Shown here: in pieces, positions 40,316 through 49,300 of the stretch
Position numbering within the stretch: position 1 is the first letter of the stretch
Layout: every line of letters begins with the position of its first letter
From: an uncultured Kordiimonas sp.
GTDB lineage: Bacteria; Pseudomonadota; Alphaproteobacteria; Sphingomonadales; Kordiimonadaceae
NCBI GenBank assembly: GCA_947500295.1
Contig: CANMRM010000006.1
Coordinates: 248,001-312,000 of the forward strand
Length of the DNA stretch: 64,000 nt
Direction: 5' to 3'
Notes under the pieces: generated by a model
The model's database searches: none
Told to the model about the DNA's origin: nothing
What the model saw: the letters and a program-made list of their open reading frames with translations, nothing else
Translations under genes and position numbers: made by a program

Positions 40316-40615
40316 ATGATAACTGACGAAAAGGGCGCATTGATCGCCCAACTTCGCCAATCCGGTTTCACTGTAATTCACGTTGATGACCTTTCTAAAA
40401 TTGCCGATGACGCGGCAAAGAAGGCCGTCGAGGCTTTGGGAATATCGCCCGAGGACGTTCAAACTGTGAAAGAGTTCAGTGAAAATTACCGGAACATCAA
40501 GCGCGGAGCATTTCAAAGGCTCGGCCAATATCTCATGATGATCCTGATGGGACTTACAATCTTGGCCGCTGGTAATAGCGGTTGGTTCAAGAATGTGAAG
40601 CTCTGGTTTTCATGA
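40316..40615 (+). CDS. Small protein with C-terminal membrane segment
   Basis: 99 aa. An N-terminal alpha/beta part (LIAQLRQSGFTVIHVDDLSK) and a C-terminal hydrophobic helix (LMMILMGLTILAAG). Just upstream of the lysis genes; similar proteins occur as holin-associated or fibre-linked membrane proteins. No family recognised. Confidence 0.5.
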   Translation: MITDEKGALIAQLRQSGFTVIHVDDLSKIADDAAKKAVEALGISPEDVQTVKEFSENYRNIKRGAFQRLGQYLMMILMGLTILAAGNSGWFKNVKLWFS

Positions 40616-40624
40616 CTTAAACAC

Positions 40625-40651
40625 GGTGACCGGCACACGGTGCCGGTCGCC
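40625..40651 (+). terminator. Perfect hairpin before the lysis genes
   Basis: GACCGGCAC, loop ACG, GTGCCGGTC, extended by two more G-C pairs around one wobble. The following ATCTTTCCTTCT is only moderately T-rich. It could be a weak terminator or an RNA-processing or translation-control element ahead of the lysis cassette. Confidence 0.5.
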
Positions 40652-40682
40652 ATCTTTCCTTCTCACAACATCGAGGTGAACA

Positions 40683-40994
40683 ATGCGGTACTTACGTGCT
40701 GCTTTGTGGCTTATAGGCGCTCTAGCGCTTGTGGCTGCAATTCTCAGCGGCCTGAATTCAGACGGGCCGTATTTCATCGTCGCGCAATCGTACGCCTATA
40801 AGCTCTTTGCTGGTGTAACCGCTGCCATCGTGTTGCGGTTCACACTGAAAGGCTTCGACGCTGCCATTGGGCTCGACATCAAAACCATCATGATACGACA
40901 AGGAGAAAGCGATAATGCTTTACCGATCTTTATGTATGCTGGGGCTCGTTTTATTGGCCTCAGTATCCTCTTCGGCTACATCTTTTCCAGCTGA
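40683..40994 (+). CDS. Membrane protein of the lysis cassette, holin candidate
   Basis: 103 aa with three hydrophobic segments (about 5-22, 38-54 and 80-100: LWLIGALALVAAILSG, AGVTAAIVLRFTL, ARFIGLSILFGYIF). It overlaps the transglycosylase gene by 80 bp. Three-span small proteins immediately before an endolysin are usually class I-like holins. No sequence motif proves this. Confidence 0.55.
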   Translation: MRYLRAALWLIGALALVAAILSGLNSDGPYFIVAQSYAYKLFAGVTAAIVLRFTLKGFDAAIGLDIKTIMIRQGESDNALPIFMYAGARFIGLSILFGYIFSS

Positions 40995-41478
40995 ATATGA
41001 CCGCGCCATCAAAGGCTCGGTGGGGCGATACATGCCTGGGGTAGACTGGAAGCTCTATAAAGCCCAACTCTTTCAGGAAAGCCGCCTTGATCCCACGGCT
41101 GTATCACCAGCAGGTGCTGAGGGCATTGCGCAGTTTATGCCTGGCACATGGGGTGAAGTGTCTGAGAAGCTTGACTTTGAGGGCGCGTCCGCCTTTTCGG
41201 CGCGTTTCGCGATCGAGGCTGGTGCCTACTATATGGCAAGGCTCCGAAGGAACTGGTTTGCACCTCGACCGGAATGGGACAGGCATAGCTTGGCGATGGC
41301 GTCATACAATGCCGGTCTTGGCAGTATCCTGAAAGCACAGCGACGATGTGGCGGGCGAAATCTCTATCCAGAGATCATCCGCTGTCTGCCCGAAGTAACC
41401 GGGCACCATGCCGCTGAAACACAAACCTATGTTCCTCGCATCTGGAAGTATCACAGCCAGTTGCTGCTAGGGATTTAA
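40915..41478 (+). CDS. Secreted lytic transglycosylase (endolysin)
   Basis: 187 aa. An N-terminal signal peptide (LYRSLCMLGLVLLASVSSSA) precedes an SLT domain. LFQESRLDPTAVSPAGAEGI then AQFMPGTW carries the catalytic Glu55 and the GxxQxMPxT motif. ASYNAGLG is the conserved third motif. It cleaves the glycan backbone of peptidoglycan to lyse the cell, and its signal peptide would allow Sec export independent of a large holin hole. Confidence 0.85.
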   Translation: MLYRSLCMLGLVLLASVSSSATSFPAEYDRAIKGSVGRYMPGVDWKLYKAQLFQESRLDPTAVSPAGAEGIAQFMPGTWGEVSEKLDFEGASAFSARFAIEAGAYYMARLRRNWFAPRPEWDRHSLAMASYNAGLGSILKAQRRCGGRNLYPEIIRCLPEVTGHHAAETQTYVPRIWKYHSQLLLGI

Positions 41479-41479
41479 C

Positions 41480-42001
41480 ATGGGTTTGTTTCGAAAACTC
41501 CTTGGCGGGGCAGTTGGCCTCGCCAAAACCGCTGTCGTTATTGGTACCAATTTCTTCGGCGGTGGGCTTAAGGGCAAGATCATGCTGGCTGTTAGCGTTG
41601 CCACGGCCGTCACCATCGGCTTGCTACTTTGGGATCGTTCGTCTTTGAACAAGCGCATCGACGACGCAAATCAAACCATTGGTGCCCATAAGCAAACAAT
41701 AGTGAACAGAGATGCAGCTATTGAAAGCCAGAACGGCACCATTAGGCAAATGCGAAGAAACGAAGTCGTTCAGGCACGCCGACATCAGGCGGATATTGAC
41801 GCCTTGCTGGACGAGAATGCTGAACAACAGCGCATCGCTGAAGAAGCGAGACAGGCTACGGCCAACATAAGGAAACTGATCAATGAGAACCCCGAGGTTA
41901 AGTCTTGGGCTGACACTCCTGTTCCTGCCGGCATTCTTGAGTGCCTGCGCAGGCAAAGCGGACCCGATAACTGCACCAGTAGTGGAACCCCCCCCAGCTG
42001 A
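41480..42001 (+). CDS. Rz-like inner-membrane spanin
   Basis: 173 aa. One N-terminal membrane helix (IMLAVSVATAVTIGLLLW, about 35-52) is followed by a periplasmic coiled coil (KRIDDANQTIGAHKQTIVNR...). A short lipoprotein gene is nested in another frame at its 3' end, the hallmark of Rz/Rz1 pairs. With the o-spanin it bridges the periplasm and disrupts the outer membrane after cell-wall degradation. Confidence 0.85.
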   Translation: MGLFRKLLGGAVGLAKTAVVIGTNFFGGGLKGKIMLAVSVATAVTIGLLLWDRSSLNKRIDDANQTIGAHKQTIVNRDAAIESQNGTIRQMRRNEVVQARRHQADIDALLDENAEQQRIAEEARQATANIRKLINENPEVKSWADTPVPAGILECLRRQSGPDNCTSSGTPPS

Positions 42002-42200
42002 GCGCATCTATGTCAAGCCACCTGACCGGTTTGTCAAAGCATGTCCCAAGCCGGAAATCAACGGCTCGACGAATGAAGCACTCGCCTTTTTCGCCATAGA
42101 GACACAGGAGGCCCTTAAAAGCTGCGACGCTCAGGTTGCGGCACTGAGGGACTGGTTGGCACGCCAGAAGGCGATTACAGACGATGAACAACCGGAATAA
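41883..42200 (+). CDS. Rz1-like outer-membrane lipoprotein spanin
   Basis: 105 aa. The signal peptide ends in a lipobox (FLPAFLSAC, Cys21), and a Pro-rich segment follows (ITAPVVEPPPAERIYVKPP), as in o-spanins. The first 119 bp overlap the i-spanin in a different frame. It is slightly longer than classical Rz1 and continues into a helical region. Confidence 0.85.
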   Translation: MRTPRLSLGLTLLFLPAFLSACAGKADPITAPVVEPPPAERIYVKPPDRFVKACPKPEINGSTNEALAFFAIETQEALKSCDAQVAALRDWLARQKAITDDEQPE

Positions 42201-42213
42201 AACCGGAACGTTT

Positions 42214-42240
42214 GAGGGCTTTCATTAAGGCCCTCATTCT
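42214..42240 (+). terminator. Intrinsic terminator after the lysis genes
   Basis: GAGGGCTTT, loop CATT, AAGGCCCTC (one wobble pair), then ATTCTTGT. Separates the lysis genes from the ejection-protein genes. Confidence 0.65.
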
Positions 42241-42318
42241 TGTAAAATGTTACATGAAATAGGCAGCTAGCCGCCTTCAAGGGCCGCTATTGATCGTCAG
42301 TGTCAATGAGCGAGACCC

Positions 42319-43572
42319 ATGAAGAAAAAAATTACCGACCCTCCTACTAGATCCACTTCAAGCAATTTGCCGACACGCGTTCGCAGCACAGGCAAGCCGC
42401 GCATTGCTGCGCCTAGTCCTCGCCGGCGAAGTGGCGGAAAACCCAAGATACAAGCACAGCCAGAACAGACAGCTGTTACAACCACCGCAGTTAGTGGCGG
42501 ATTGGGCGGGACAAATCCGCAGAACAATCGAGAAATTCCAAATTCACCTGAACTCGGCAGTACAGTTGTTAGCCATGATGCAGTCGGATACCGCAACGCC
42601 AATGTTGATCACCATGTCGATCGCATCACCGGTGAGGATTCCCCGCTATTGAAGCGCGCACGGGCTAGCGGGATTGCTCGTGCAGAATCTAGAGGCCTTG
42701 GCAACTCAAACTTGGCTGGGCAAGCAGGTGAAAGTGCTGTTTATGACATCGCGCTAGAGATGGCGAGCCAGAATGCGGCACAACATCATGATGTAAACCT
42801 ATCAAAACAGAACTTTGAGCAATCATCGCTTCTGTCTGACCAGGAATTCGTGCAAGAAAGCGATTTGGCGGATAGAAATTATCGGCACAACTCTGCCTTG
42901 AGTGAACAGGGTTACACGCAACAGCGAGGTCTGAATGACCAATCTTTTGGGCACCAAACTGACCTGAATGACCAGACGTTTGGGCACAATCGTATTCTAC
43001 AGAGCGACAACAACGCGGCACAAGATCGTCGCCAAGCAGCTGACCTTGCCAGCCGCCGCGACCTCGCAGAACTCGATAGTCAAACGCGTCGAGACATCAG
43101 CAATGCTGACATAGCCAGTCGACAAGAGCTTGCCGAGTTGGATGCGGAAACGCGCACGGAGATTGCTCGAGTTGACGCCAACACCCGGATCGCCATTAAC
43201 GAAGCGACTTTGACTGTACAAGAACGTGCTGAAACAGGGAGGCTGTTGGCGGAAACAGACCGCACCTATCAACAGACAGTTTCGACGATCACAAGCAACC
43301 CAGACATTCCTGCGGATGTTCGTTCACAGCAACTGGATAACGCACGGGACGTGTGGGAGACCAGCCGCCGTATGACAGCGCAGATTTACAATACTGAATT
43401 GCGTTGGCCGGGCGATAATACTGCCACACCCAACACTGCCGGCTCTGCTGGTGGCACCACTTCGGGGGCAACAAGTAGCGGAACCACCCCGCCAATTCCG
43501 AACATTGATTTGTCACAACTGCCAAGAAACATTGCTGGTGGCTTGAGCAGGGGCGGAGGGATTATTAGATGA
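42319..43572 (+). CDS. Internal virion/ejection-type protein
   Basis: 417 aa. A basic disordered N-terminus is followed by ARAESRGLGNSNLAGQAGES and VYDIALEMASQNAAQHHDVN, a segment I associate with phage internal proteins. Then come repeated units such as LNDQSFGHQTDLNDQTFGHN and long helices with SQTRRD/AETRTE repeats. In short-tailed phages such Gln/Asp-rich helical proteins are packaged and ejected ahead of the DNA. Role inferred from composition and position beside the giant protein. Confidence 0.55.
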   Translation: MKKKITDPPTRSTSSNLPTRVRSTGKPRIAAPSPRRRSGGKPKIQAQPEQTAVTTTAVSGGLGGTNPQNNREIPNSPELGSTVVSHDAVGYRNANVDHHVDRITGEDSPLLKRARASGIARAESRGLGNSNLAGQAGESAVYDIALEMASQNAAQHHDVNLSKQNFEQSSLLSDQEFVQESDLADRNYRHNSALSEQGYTQQRGLNDQSFGHQTDLNDQTFGHNRILQSDNNAAQDRRQAADLASRRDLAELDSQTRRDISNADIASRQELAELDAETRTEIARVDANTRIAINEATLTVQERAETGRLLAETDRTYQQTVSTITSNPDIPADVRSQQLDNARDVWETSRRMTAQIYNTELRWPGDNTATPNTAGSAGGTTSGATSSGTTPPIPNIDLSQLPRNIAGGLSRGGGIIR

Positions 43573-44045
43573 CCATAGTCCGTCCCGGTGAGTTCAAAGA
43601 CCTTCTCAAGCTGAAAAAGCTTGCGACTGAAATGTATGAACGCAGCGTTTATGCTGATCGTTGTACCGTCGATCTCCACGAGTTTCGCAGCATTTGTTTC
43701 CACGCTCTGTCCAACCACGGAAGGACAACTTGTCTATTTGTGGCAGAGGAAAAAGGCGAAGTGGTGGGCTTCATTGTCGGCACGCTCGATCGCGTTTTTC
43801 ACATCGCAAAAGAGTTCCTTGCAACAGACATATTCTTTTTTGTCGGCGAAGAAGCAAGTGCCCGCTCAGCCTCTAAATTGCTGGATGCCTTCACAAAGTG
43901 GGGCGAAAGCAGTGAGGGCGTGATTGAAGTCTATGTTGGGGTTTCCGGAGCTATTGGGAACCCGGAGCGCATTTCGAAAATGTACGAACGAAAAGGCTAC
44001 CGCCGAGATGGGCTGATGCTGGTGAAGGAGGTGGGCCGTGAGTAA
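43569..44045 (+). CDS. GNAT-family acetyltransferase-like protein
   Basis: 158 aa. CLFVAEEKGEVVGFIVGTLD is the beta4-beta5 region of GNAT folds. The acetyl-CoA loop is weakly conserved (RSASKLLDAFTKW) and ISKMYERKGYRRDGLMLVKE is the terminal GNAT motif. GNAT proteins among ejection genes are known in several podoviruses, substrates unknown. It overlaps both neighbours by a few bases. Confidence 0.7.
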   Translation: MTIVRPGEFKDLLKLKKLATEMYERSVYADRCTVDLHEFRSICFHALSNHGRTTCLFVAEEKGEVVGFIVGTLDRVFHIAKEFLATDIFFFVGEEASARSASKLLDAFTKWGESSEGVIEVYVGVSGAIGNPERISKMYERKGYRRDGLMLVKEVGRE

Positions 44046-44916
44046 GGTCGTTAAGGGCATTGGCAAAGTCTTCAAGAAGGTTGTCAAAGTCGTGAAAAAA
44101 GTTGCTCCTGTCGTTCTGGCTGTGGGGGCAGTGGTGTTTACAGCGGGCGCCGCACTTGGTGTTGGCGCTTTTGCAGGCGGGTGGTCAGCGGCAGCTGGCA
44201 GCCTAACGTCTGCGTTAGGGTTGTCGGGAACCCTGGGCTCCATTGTGACAGGCGCCGTGACCTACGGAGGTTTCGGCGCAGCAGCAGGTGGGGCGATCGC
44301 AGCTGTTACTGGCGGTAACGTCTTGAAAGGTGTTCAGGGCGGCGCGCTAACAGGGGCGGTTACTGGCGGTATTGTGGGTGGACTCAGCGGAGGTGCTTCT
44401 GGTGCCACAGCCGGCACAGCAGCTTCGACAAACAGCACAGCAGCTGCTGCTACTGGTTCTGGCGGAGCAGCGGGAATCACCGGCTCAAGCGCTGGACTAG
44501 GCGCTGGTTTGCCTGTTGCAGCACCCGCAGTTACGGCGCCAGCTGTGACCTCAGCCACGACAGCAGCTACAACTGCCGCCTCTGTCGCGCCAGAGGTCTT
44601 GGCAGCGAGAGAAACCGGAAAATACTTATTGGCCGGGAACGCTATTCAAGGCCTCGGAGCGGGGCTCTCTGCATCAGGGGAAGCCGCAGAAAGGCGTCGC
44701 CTTTTTGATGAACGGAGGAACAACTATCTGACTGGCAATGCCGGCATGGTTGTTGGTGGTGGAGTACCGCATCTTGATGTGCAGGCCTCTGCCCAAGGTG
44801 AAAGGTCTCCAAAAACACAGATTGGCCGCTGGGTCAGGGACGAAAACACTGGTCGCATGCGTTTCGTGCCTCCGGGCAGTCCTGAACTTCAAGCCGATAC
44901 GCGACAGGAGGCATAA
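44038..44916 (+). CDS. Glycine/alanine-rich membrane-active virion protein
   Basis: 292 aa from a GTG at 44038. A Lys-rich start (KVVKGIGKVFKKVVKVVKKV) is followed by an unusually long Gly/Ala hydrophobic region (about 25-180) with glycine-zipper spacing, then a soluble C-terminus (IGRWVRDENTGRMRFVPPGS). Such a layout suits an ejection protein that inserts in the host membrane to form a DNA channel. No family recognised. Confidence 0.55.
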   Translation: MSKVVKGIGKVFKKVVKVVKKVAPVVLAVGAVVFTAGAALGVGAFAGGWSAAAGSLTSALGLSGTLGSIVTGAVTYGGFGAAAGGAIAAVTGGNVLKGVQGGALTGAVTGGIVGGLSGGASGATAGTAASTNSTAAAATGSGGAAGITGSSAGLGAGLPVAAPAVTAPAVTSATTAATTAASVAPEVLAARETGKYLLAGNAIQGLGAGLSASGEAAERRRLFDERRNNYLTGNAGMVVGGGVPHLDVQASAQGERSPKTQIGRWVRDENTGRMRFVPPGSPELQADTRQEA

Positions 44917-44917
44917 G

Positions 44918-45484
44918 ATGAACCCTGTAGCTAACACTCAGCAGGCTCAGCCGAACGTATCGCCTGAAGAACAGCAACAATATGAGGCATTCGTTGATGC
45001 TGCATTGCAGATCATCTATGGCGATAGCTTTGATGACATTTTTAATCGTCTTCGCTCAGGAGACGACCCAGCAGAAAATCTAGCACACACAGCGGTTGAG
45101 GTTATCCGCCGAGTGGACTTGTCTGCACGGGATCGTAACCAGCAAATTCCCGGCGATGTCATGCTGCATGCTGGTATTGAAGTGATCGAAGAACTAGCTG
45201 ATCGTATGAAAGATTTGGGCATTCACGACTTCGGCGACGAAGAACTGGAAATAGTTACTTATCGGGCGCTTGATCTCTATCGAGACAAAGAGATTGAGGC
45301 TGGTGAGTTGAACCAAGAAGGCGCACAGGAAGACTGGCGCGCATTGCAGCAGGCCAACGAAACTGGCGAACTTGATCAAATGATGCAGCAGGTTCAAGGT
45401 CAGTCTGGTGGCTCCATACCTGGCGCCTTGTCACAAGCTCAAACTGCGGCCACTGGTCACAAAGCAGGAGGGCTGGGCCAATGA
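44918..45484 (+). CDS. Helical virion-region protein
   Basis: 188 aa from the ATG at 44918 (GACAGGAGG upstream). Acidic, helical, Gln-rich (EEQQQYEAFVDAALQIIYGD and a Gln/Ala C-terminus). Stops with a 4-bp overlap with the next gene. Unknown role, probably a minor internal virion or assembly protein. Confidence 0.5.
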   Translation: MNPVANTQQAQPNVSPEEQQQYEAFVDAALQIIYGDSFDDIFNRLRSGDDPAENLAHTAVEVIRRVDLSARDRNQQIPGDVMLHAGIEVIEELADRMKDLGIHDFGDEELEIVTYRALDLYRDKEIEAGELNQEGAQEDWRALQQANETGELDQMMQQVQGQSGGSIPGALSQAQTAATGHKAGGLGQ

Positions 45485-46326
45485 GCGCACGTCTTATCCT
45501 TGGTGGGCTTGCACAAGGCGCAGGCGCAGGTATCGCACAATATGGTGTTCAACTGCGCGAGGCCAAGTTGGCAGCCATTTCACGTGAAACAACTGAACGC
45601 CGCATTTTGGAGGATCGCAGTTTTCGGGGGCGTCAAGCCGACATTGATAGAACATTCAGATCAGGCGAAGCAGCTAAAGACCGAGATTTCAGAGCCGGTG
45701 AAGCTGTCAAAGATCGTAACTTTCGAGATGAAGACCGTGAAGATCGGCAGACTTTCGCGGGCTCAGAGGGCCAAGCAAACCGGGATGCAAACTCTGGACT
45801 CGTCGATGCACGCACTCGTCTGACCAATGCACAGGCAGGCAATGCTGAGCGCGGGCTTGGCGGCGGCGCGAATAGTGCCGCGGTGCAGAATAGGGAGCAT
45901 TTGCGCGGGCTTTACATGCGTTCGAGTGAAGGCCAAAGGCTCTCGGGCGAGACTGATGCGGACTATCAAAAGCGTGTTAATGACTGGATCCTGAAAATCG
46001 AAACTCAGCGTGACAGCAAGTCCGAAGATGATTTGTGGCTTGAAGCGGTGAAGCTCGCACAGGGTGATACACTTGTCGCCACAGAGGGGCCAGACGCAGT
46101 GCGCAAGCGGGCACAGGAACTGTTTGATCTGATGACCGGCAATTCTGCAAGGCAGCAGGCGCAGCCCACTGCTGCACCAGCTTCTGGGCCACAGTCGGGC
46201 TTATCGGGTGCTGGAACAGAGGAAAACCCCTACCAAGCATCCAGCCAGGCAGACATTGACTGGTTCAAAAACAACGCCCCAGCTGGCTCCGTCATCATCG
46301 TGAATGGAAAGCTTTATCGCAAATAG
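45481..46326 (+). CDS. Internal virion protein with Arg/Asp/Phe repeats
   Basis: 281 aa. Residues about 40-95 contain the recurring unit (D)RxFRxGEAxKDR. An alpha-helical middle follows and the C-terminus ends in a small beta element (SVIIVNGKLYRK). A packaged, partially unfolded ejection protein is the best guess from context. No family recognised. Confidence 0.5.
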   Translation: MSARLILGGLAQGAGAGIAQYGVQLREAKLAAISRETTERRILEDRSFRGRQADIDRTFRSGEAAKDRDFRAGEAVKDRNFRDEDREDRQTFAGSEGQANRDANSGLVDARTRLTNAQAGNAERGLGGGANSAAVQNREHLRGLYMRSSEGQRLSGETDADYQKRVNDWILKIETQRDSKSEDDLWLEAVKLAQGDTLVATEGPDAVRKRAQELFDLMTGNSARQQAQPTAAPASGPQSGLSGAGTEENPYQASSQADIDWFKNNAPAGSVIIVNGKLYRK

Positions 46327-46337
46327 GAGGCCCGCTT

Positions 46338-49300
46338 ATGGACCGGCAGGACCCATTTGATCTGACTGGCCTCACACCGCTCACACAAGCACCGGAAAGC
46401 CAGACACAAAACGATTTCGATTTGGCGGGACTGGAACCGGTCTTTAAGAGCTCATTCGAGGTGGGTAATACTGCCCGTTTGACCGGCGAACGCGCTGGCG
46501 ATGTGGCTGGTTACTTTGTTGATTTCAGCAACACCATTGCTCGGGCGATAGAGGGCGAGGTTGATCTAGGCGCCCTTATTTTGGGGCGTAGCCGTGAGAC
46601 GTTGGATAAGGCAGGTGTGGAGCCAGCCTTCTTCGTCGGGGACAGGGGTTTTGGTTTTGCAAACGCCGATGAAAAGCGGCGTATTCGAGAAGTTTCTGAC
46701 CAGTTTTTGAGAAAAGTGGCCGACAATTTGACGGGCTTGGATCTTGGCGGAGATGATAGCAAGCTCACAACGTGGGAAGAAGTGAAAGACAGGCCATTTA
46801 GTGCGGTCGCACCGTTTATCGCAGAGCAGGGCATCATTAGCGTGCCAGACATGCTGGCGGCGGTGTTTGCAACACCGGGGTATGCAGCTGCTCGGTCACA
46901 GGAGATCGGAGAGAGCCGAGCACAGAACGATGGCAGGGAAGAACCCACTTTTCAGGACGTGGTGAACGCGGCGCCTGCAGCAGTCGCCAGCACGTTACTC
47001 GAGCGTTTTGGTGGTCGCGGTGTTCTTGGACTTGACGAGGCCGCTGTGACTGCCGGGAAACAGATACTGCCAGAGGCGGGGAAAGCAGCCGCAAAAGAAG
47101 GCCTAACAGAGTTCGGTCAGGGCATCATTGAAAACGCCGGCAGCACAGTCGGCACTGAACGCGGATTTGATGTCTCCGAAGCTCTGGACGAGGGCGCTGC
47201 GGGTCTCGTCGCTGGTACTGGTTTTGGTGGAACGGTGCGAGCTACTACTGCGGGCGTGGAGCTCGCTGGAAACAGGCGTCCTGCACCAATCGGTGAAACC
47301 AATATTGACGGTGAGCAGCTGGATGTGTTGCCCGACAATGTTACGCAGGCTGATGTAGATAGCCCAATTCCTACAGACGTGATCAGCGAGGGCAGAAAAG
47401 CTCTTGAAGGTGCTTTGAATGAAGCCGCTGCCCCGACGCCGCCTGCACCGCAACCTCTGCCGGTTCAACAGCCGAGCGCTACTCAAGTAGAGCCGGCACC
47501 AACACCTGTGACAGAAACTCTGTTTGACAGCGAAACTGGCGACGCTATTGGTCAATTCAATCCTCAAACTGGTGAAACCATTGTTGATGCAGATGTGAGC
47601 GGTTTAGCCCCGGTTGTTGACGCCGCGACGGCTGCAATCGCACCGGAGCCTGCCGCAGCAGCAGAGCCCACACCAGCACCAGACCCCACGCCAGTATCAG
47701 TTGGGAGTGACATAGACTTTGAAGGGCGCCAAGTAAATGTAACTGCTGTTGAAGGCCGGTTCATAATCGCTCGTGACGCGGAGGGCGTGCCAACAGTATT
47801 TCGTGGAAAGAAGGATTTTGAAGCGCGAACTGGTCTGCAGTTCGAGGGCTTTGCAGCACAGCGGAGTGCTATTCCGGCACGTCCGAAAACTGTTACCGAC
47901 TTGCTGAGGCAGCGTGGTGTTCGCCTTGATGATGCACGGCAGCAGGGTGTTGACCTTGATGGAAAATTGCCAAAGCACTTGCGCCAGGTATTCACCAACA
48001 ATCCGAAATCGCTCACGCTTGATCAGGTCGGTGAGCGCCTTGCTGAACTCGGTGTTTTGCCACAAGGCACCTATACTGTGGCAGACGTGGTTGAGGTGCT
48101 CAATCGTGATCTGCTCGCACACCGGAACAAAGATTTCTCTCAGAACGTGGTGCCTGCCTCCGAAGTCGCTGCACAGGTAGAACGCCTCGATTATGAGGCC
48201 CGACAGGCAGAACTTGGCGAACTGGCCGATCTTTCGTATAATGAGCGCGCTGAAAGTTTGCGACAGAGCTTAGAAGCTACACCGGTTGAAGGTGATCAGC
48301 TGACACAAGCGGAGATCGAAGCTGCTTTTGACCTTGACGGCTTGGATACGCAAGTTATTGATGCAAACGAAGCAGCAGAGCGCGAGGCATTGGAGGCCTA
48401 CTATCGTGGAGAAGAACTATACAGTCGAGGGCGGACTGACCGAGGTGAACGAGCGGATCCGGCACTACGAGCAGTTCCTGGAAACGAACAGCCATCATCC
48501 GGACGCGGAGACCTTCGCCAAGAGGCTCGGCGAGTTGAGGGCGACCCGCGACCATCTGAAAAGCCGCAAGAGCTAGATCCATTCGATCTGACGCAAGCGC
48601 CTGAGCCTGCTGCGGCGACAAGCCCAGAACCCACCACACTCTCACAAGACGACAAAGAATATTACGCCGATCTTGCTAACGCGATTGTAAAGAATAAGTG
48701 GGCTGACCGTGGCAGCCCGGTCTATGAGATTGCGCAGAAAGCAAAAGCACAGAAGCTGCTGAGTGTAACTGAGCGAAACACCATCGAAACAGTGTTTGGC
48801 AACAGAGCTGCTCGCAGAATTGCACAAGCTGGTCGAGAAAAACGCGAGGCTGAAGCAGCAGCCACTGAAAATGGTGGTCAAACCCGAGTACCAGGAAGCG
48901 AGCGCACCGACGAAGTGCAGGAACAGCAGCGTCGTGCGAAGGCAGAGGTTGATGCTCGTCAGCAGCAAAGCAAAATTCGTCGCGGTGGCCAAGAATCACT
49001 GGCCGACCAAGAAGGTGGGCTGTTTAGTGCAGAGCGTGACCGAGGCGAGCTATTGGCAGCACCGGCGCCCGCACCAGAGCCGGCACCTGCACCGGAACCT
49101 TCGCCAGAAAAGGGCAAAAAAACCGCAGGCCGCATTGAGGATAGCGGCGAGAAAATCGGTGGAGCTAGGAAGGATTTGGCCCGCGCGCTCAAGGATGTTT
49201 TGCAAAGCTCAATCGATGTTAAATCTGCACCGCTCAGCAAGTTCTTTCCACAGCCAGACTATGCCAAACTGTCTGCCGAGGGCATTGAGCCTCGCAGGCT

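Noticed and set aside
43569-44045. Considered as a third LuxI because both are GNAT-fold
   Set aside because: The LuxI invariants (Arg-x3-Phe, Trp, DxxD, Arg, ExxR) are absent. It is an ordinary GNAT-like protein in the ejection gene cluster.
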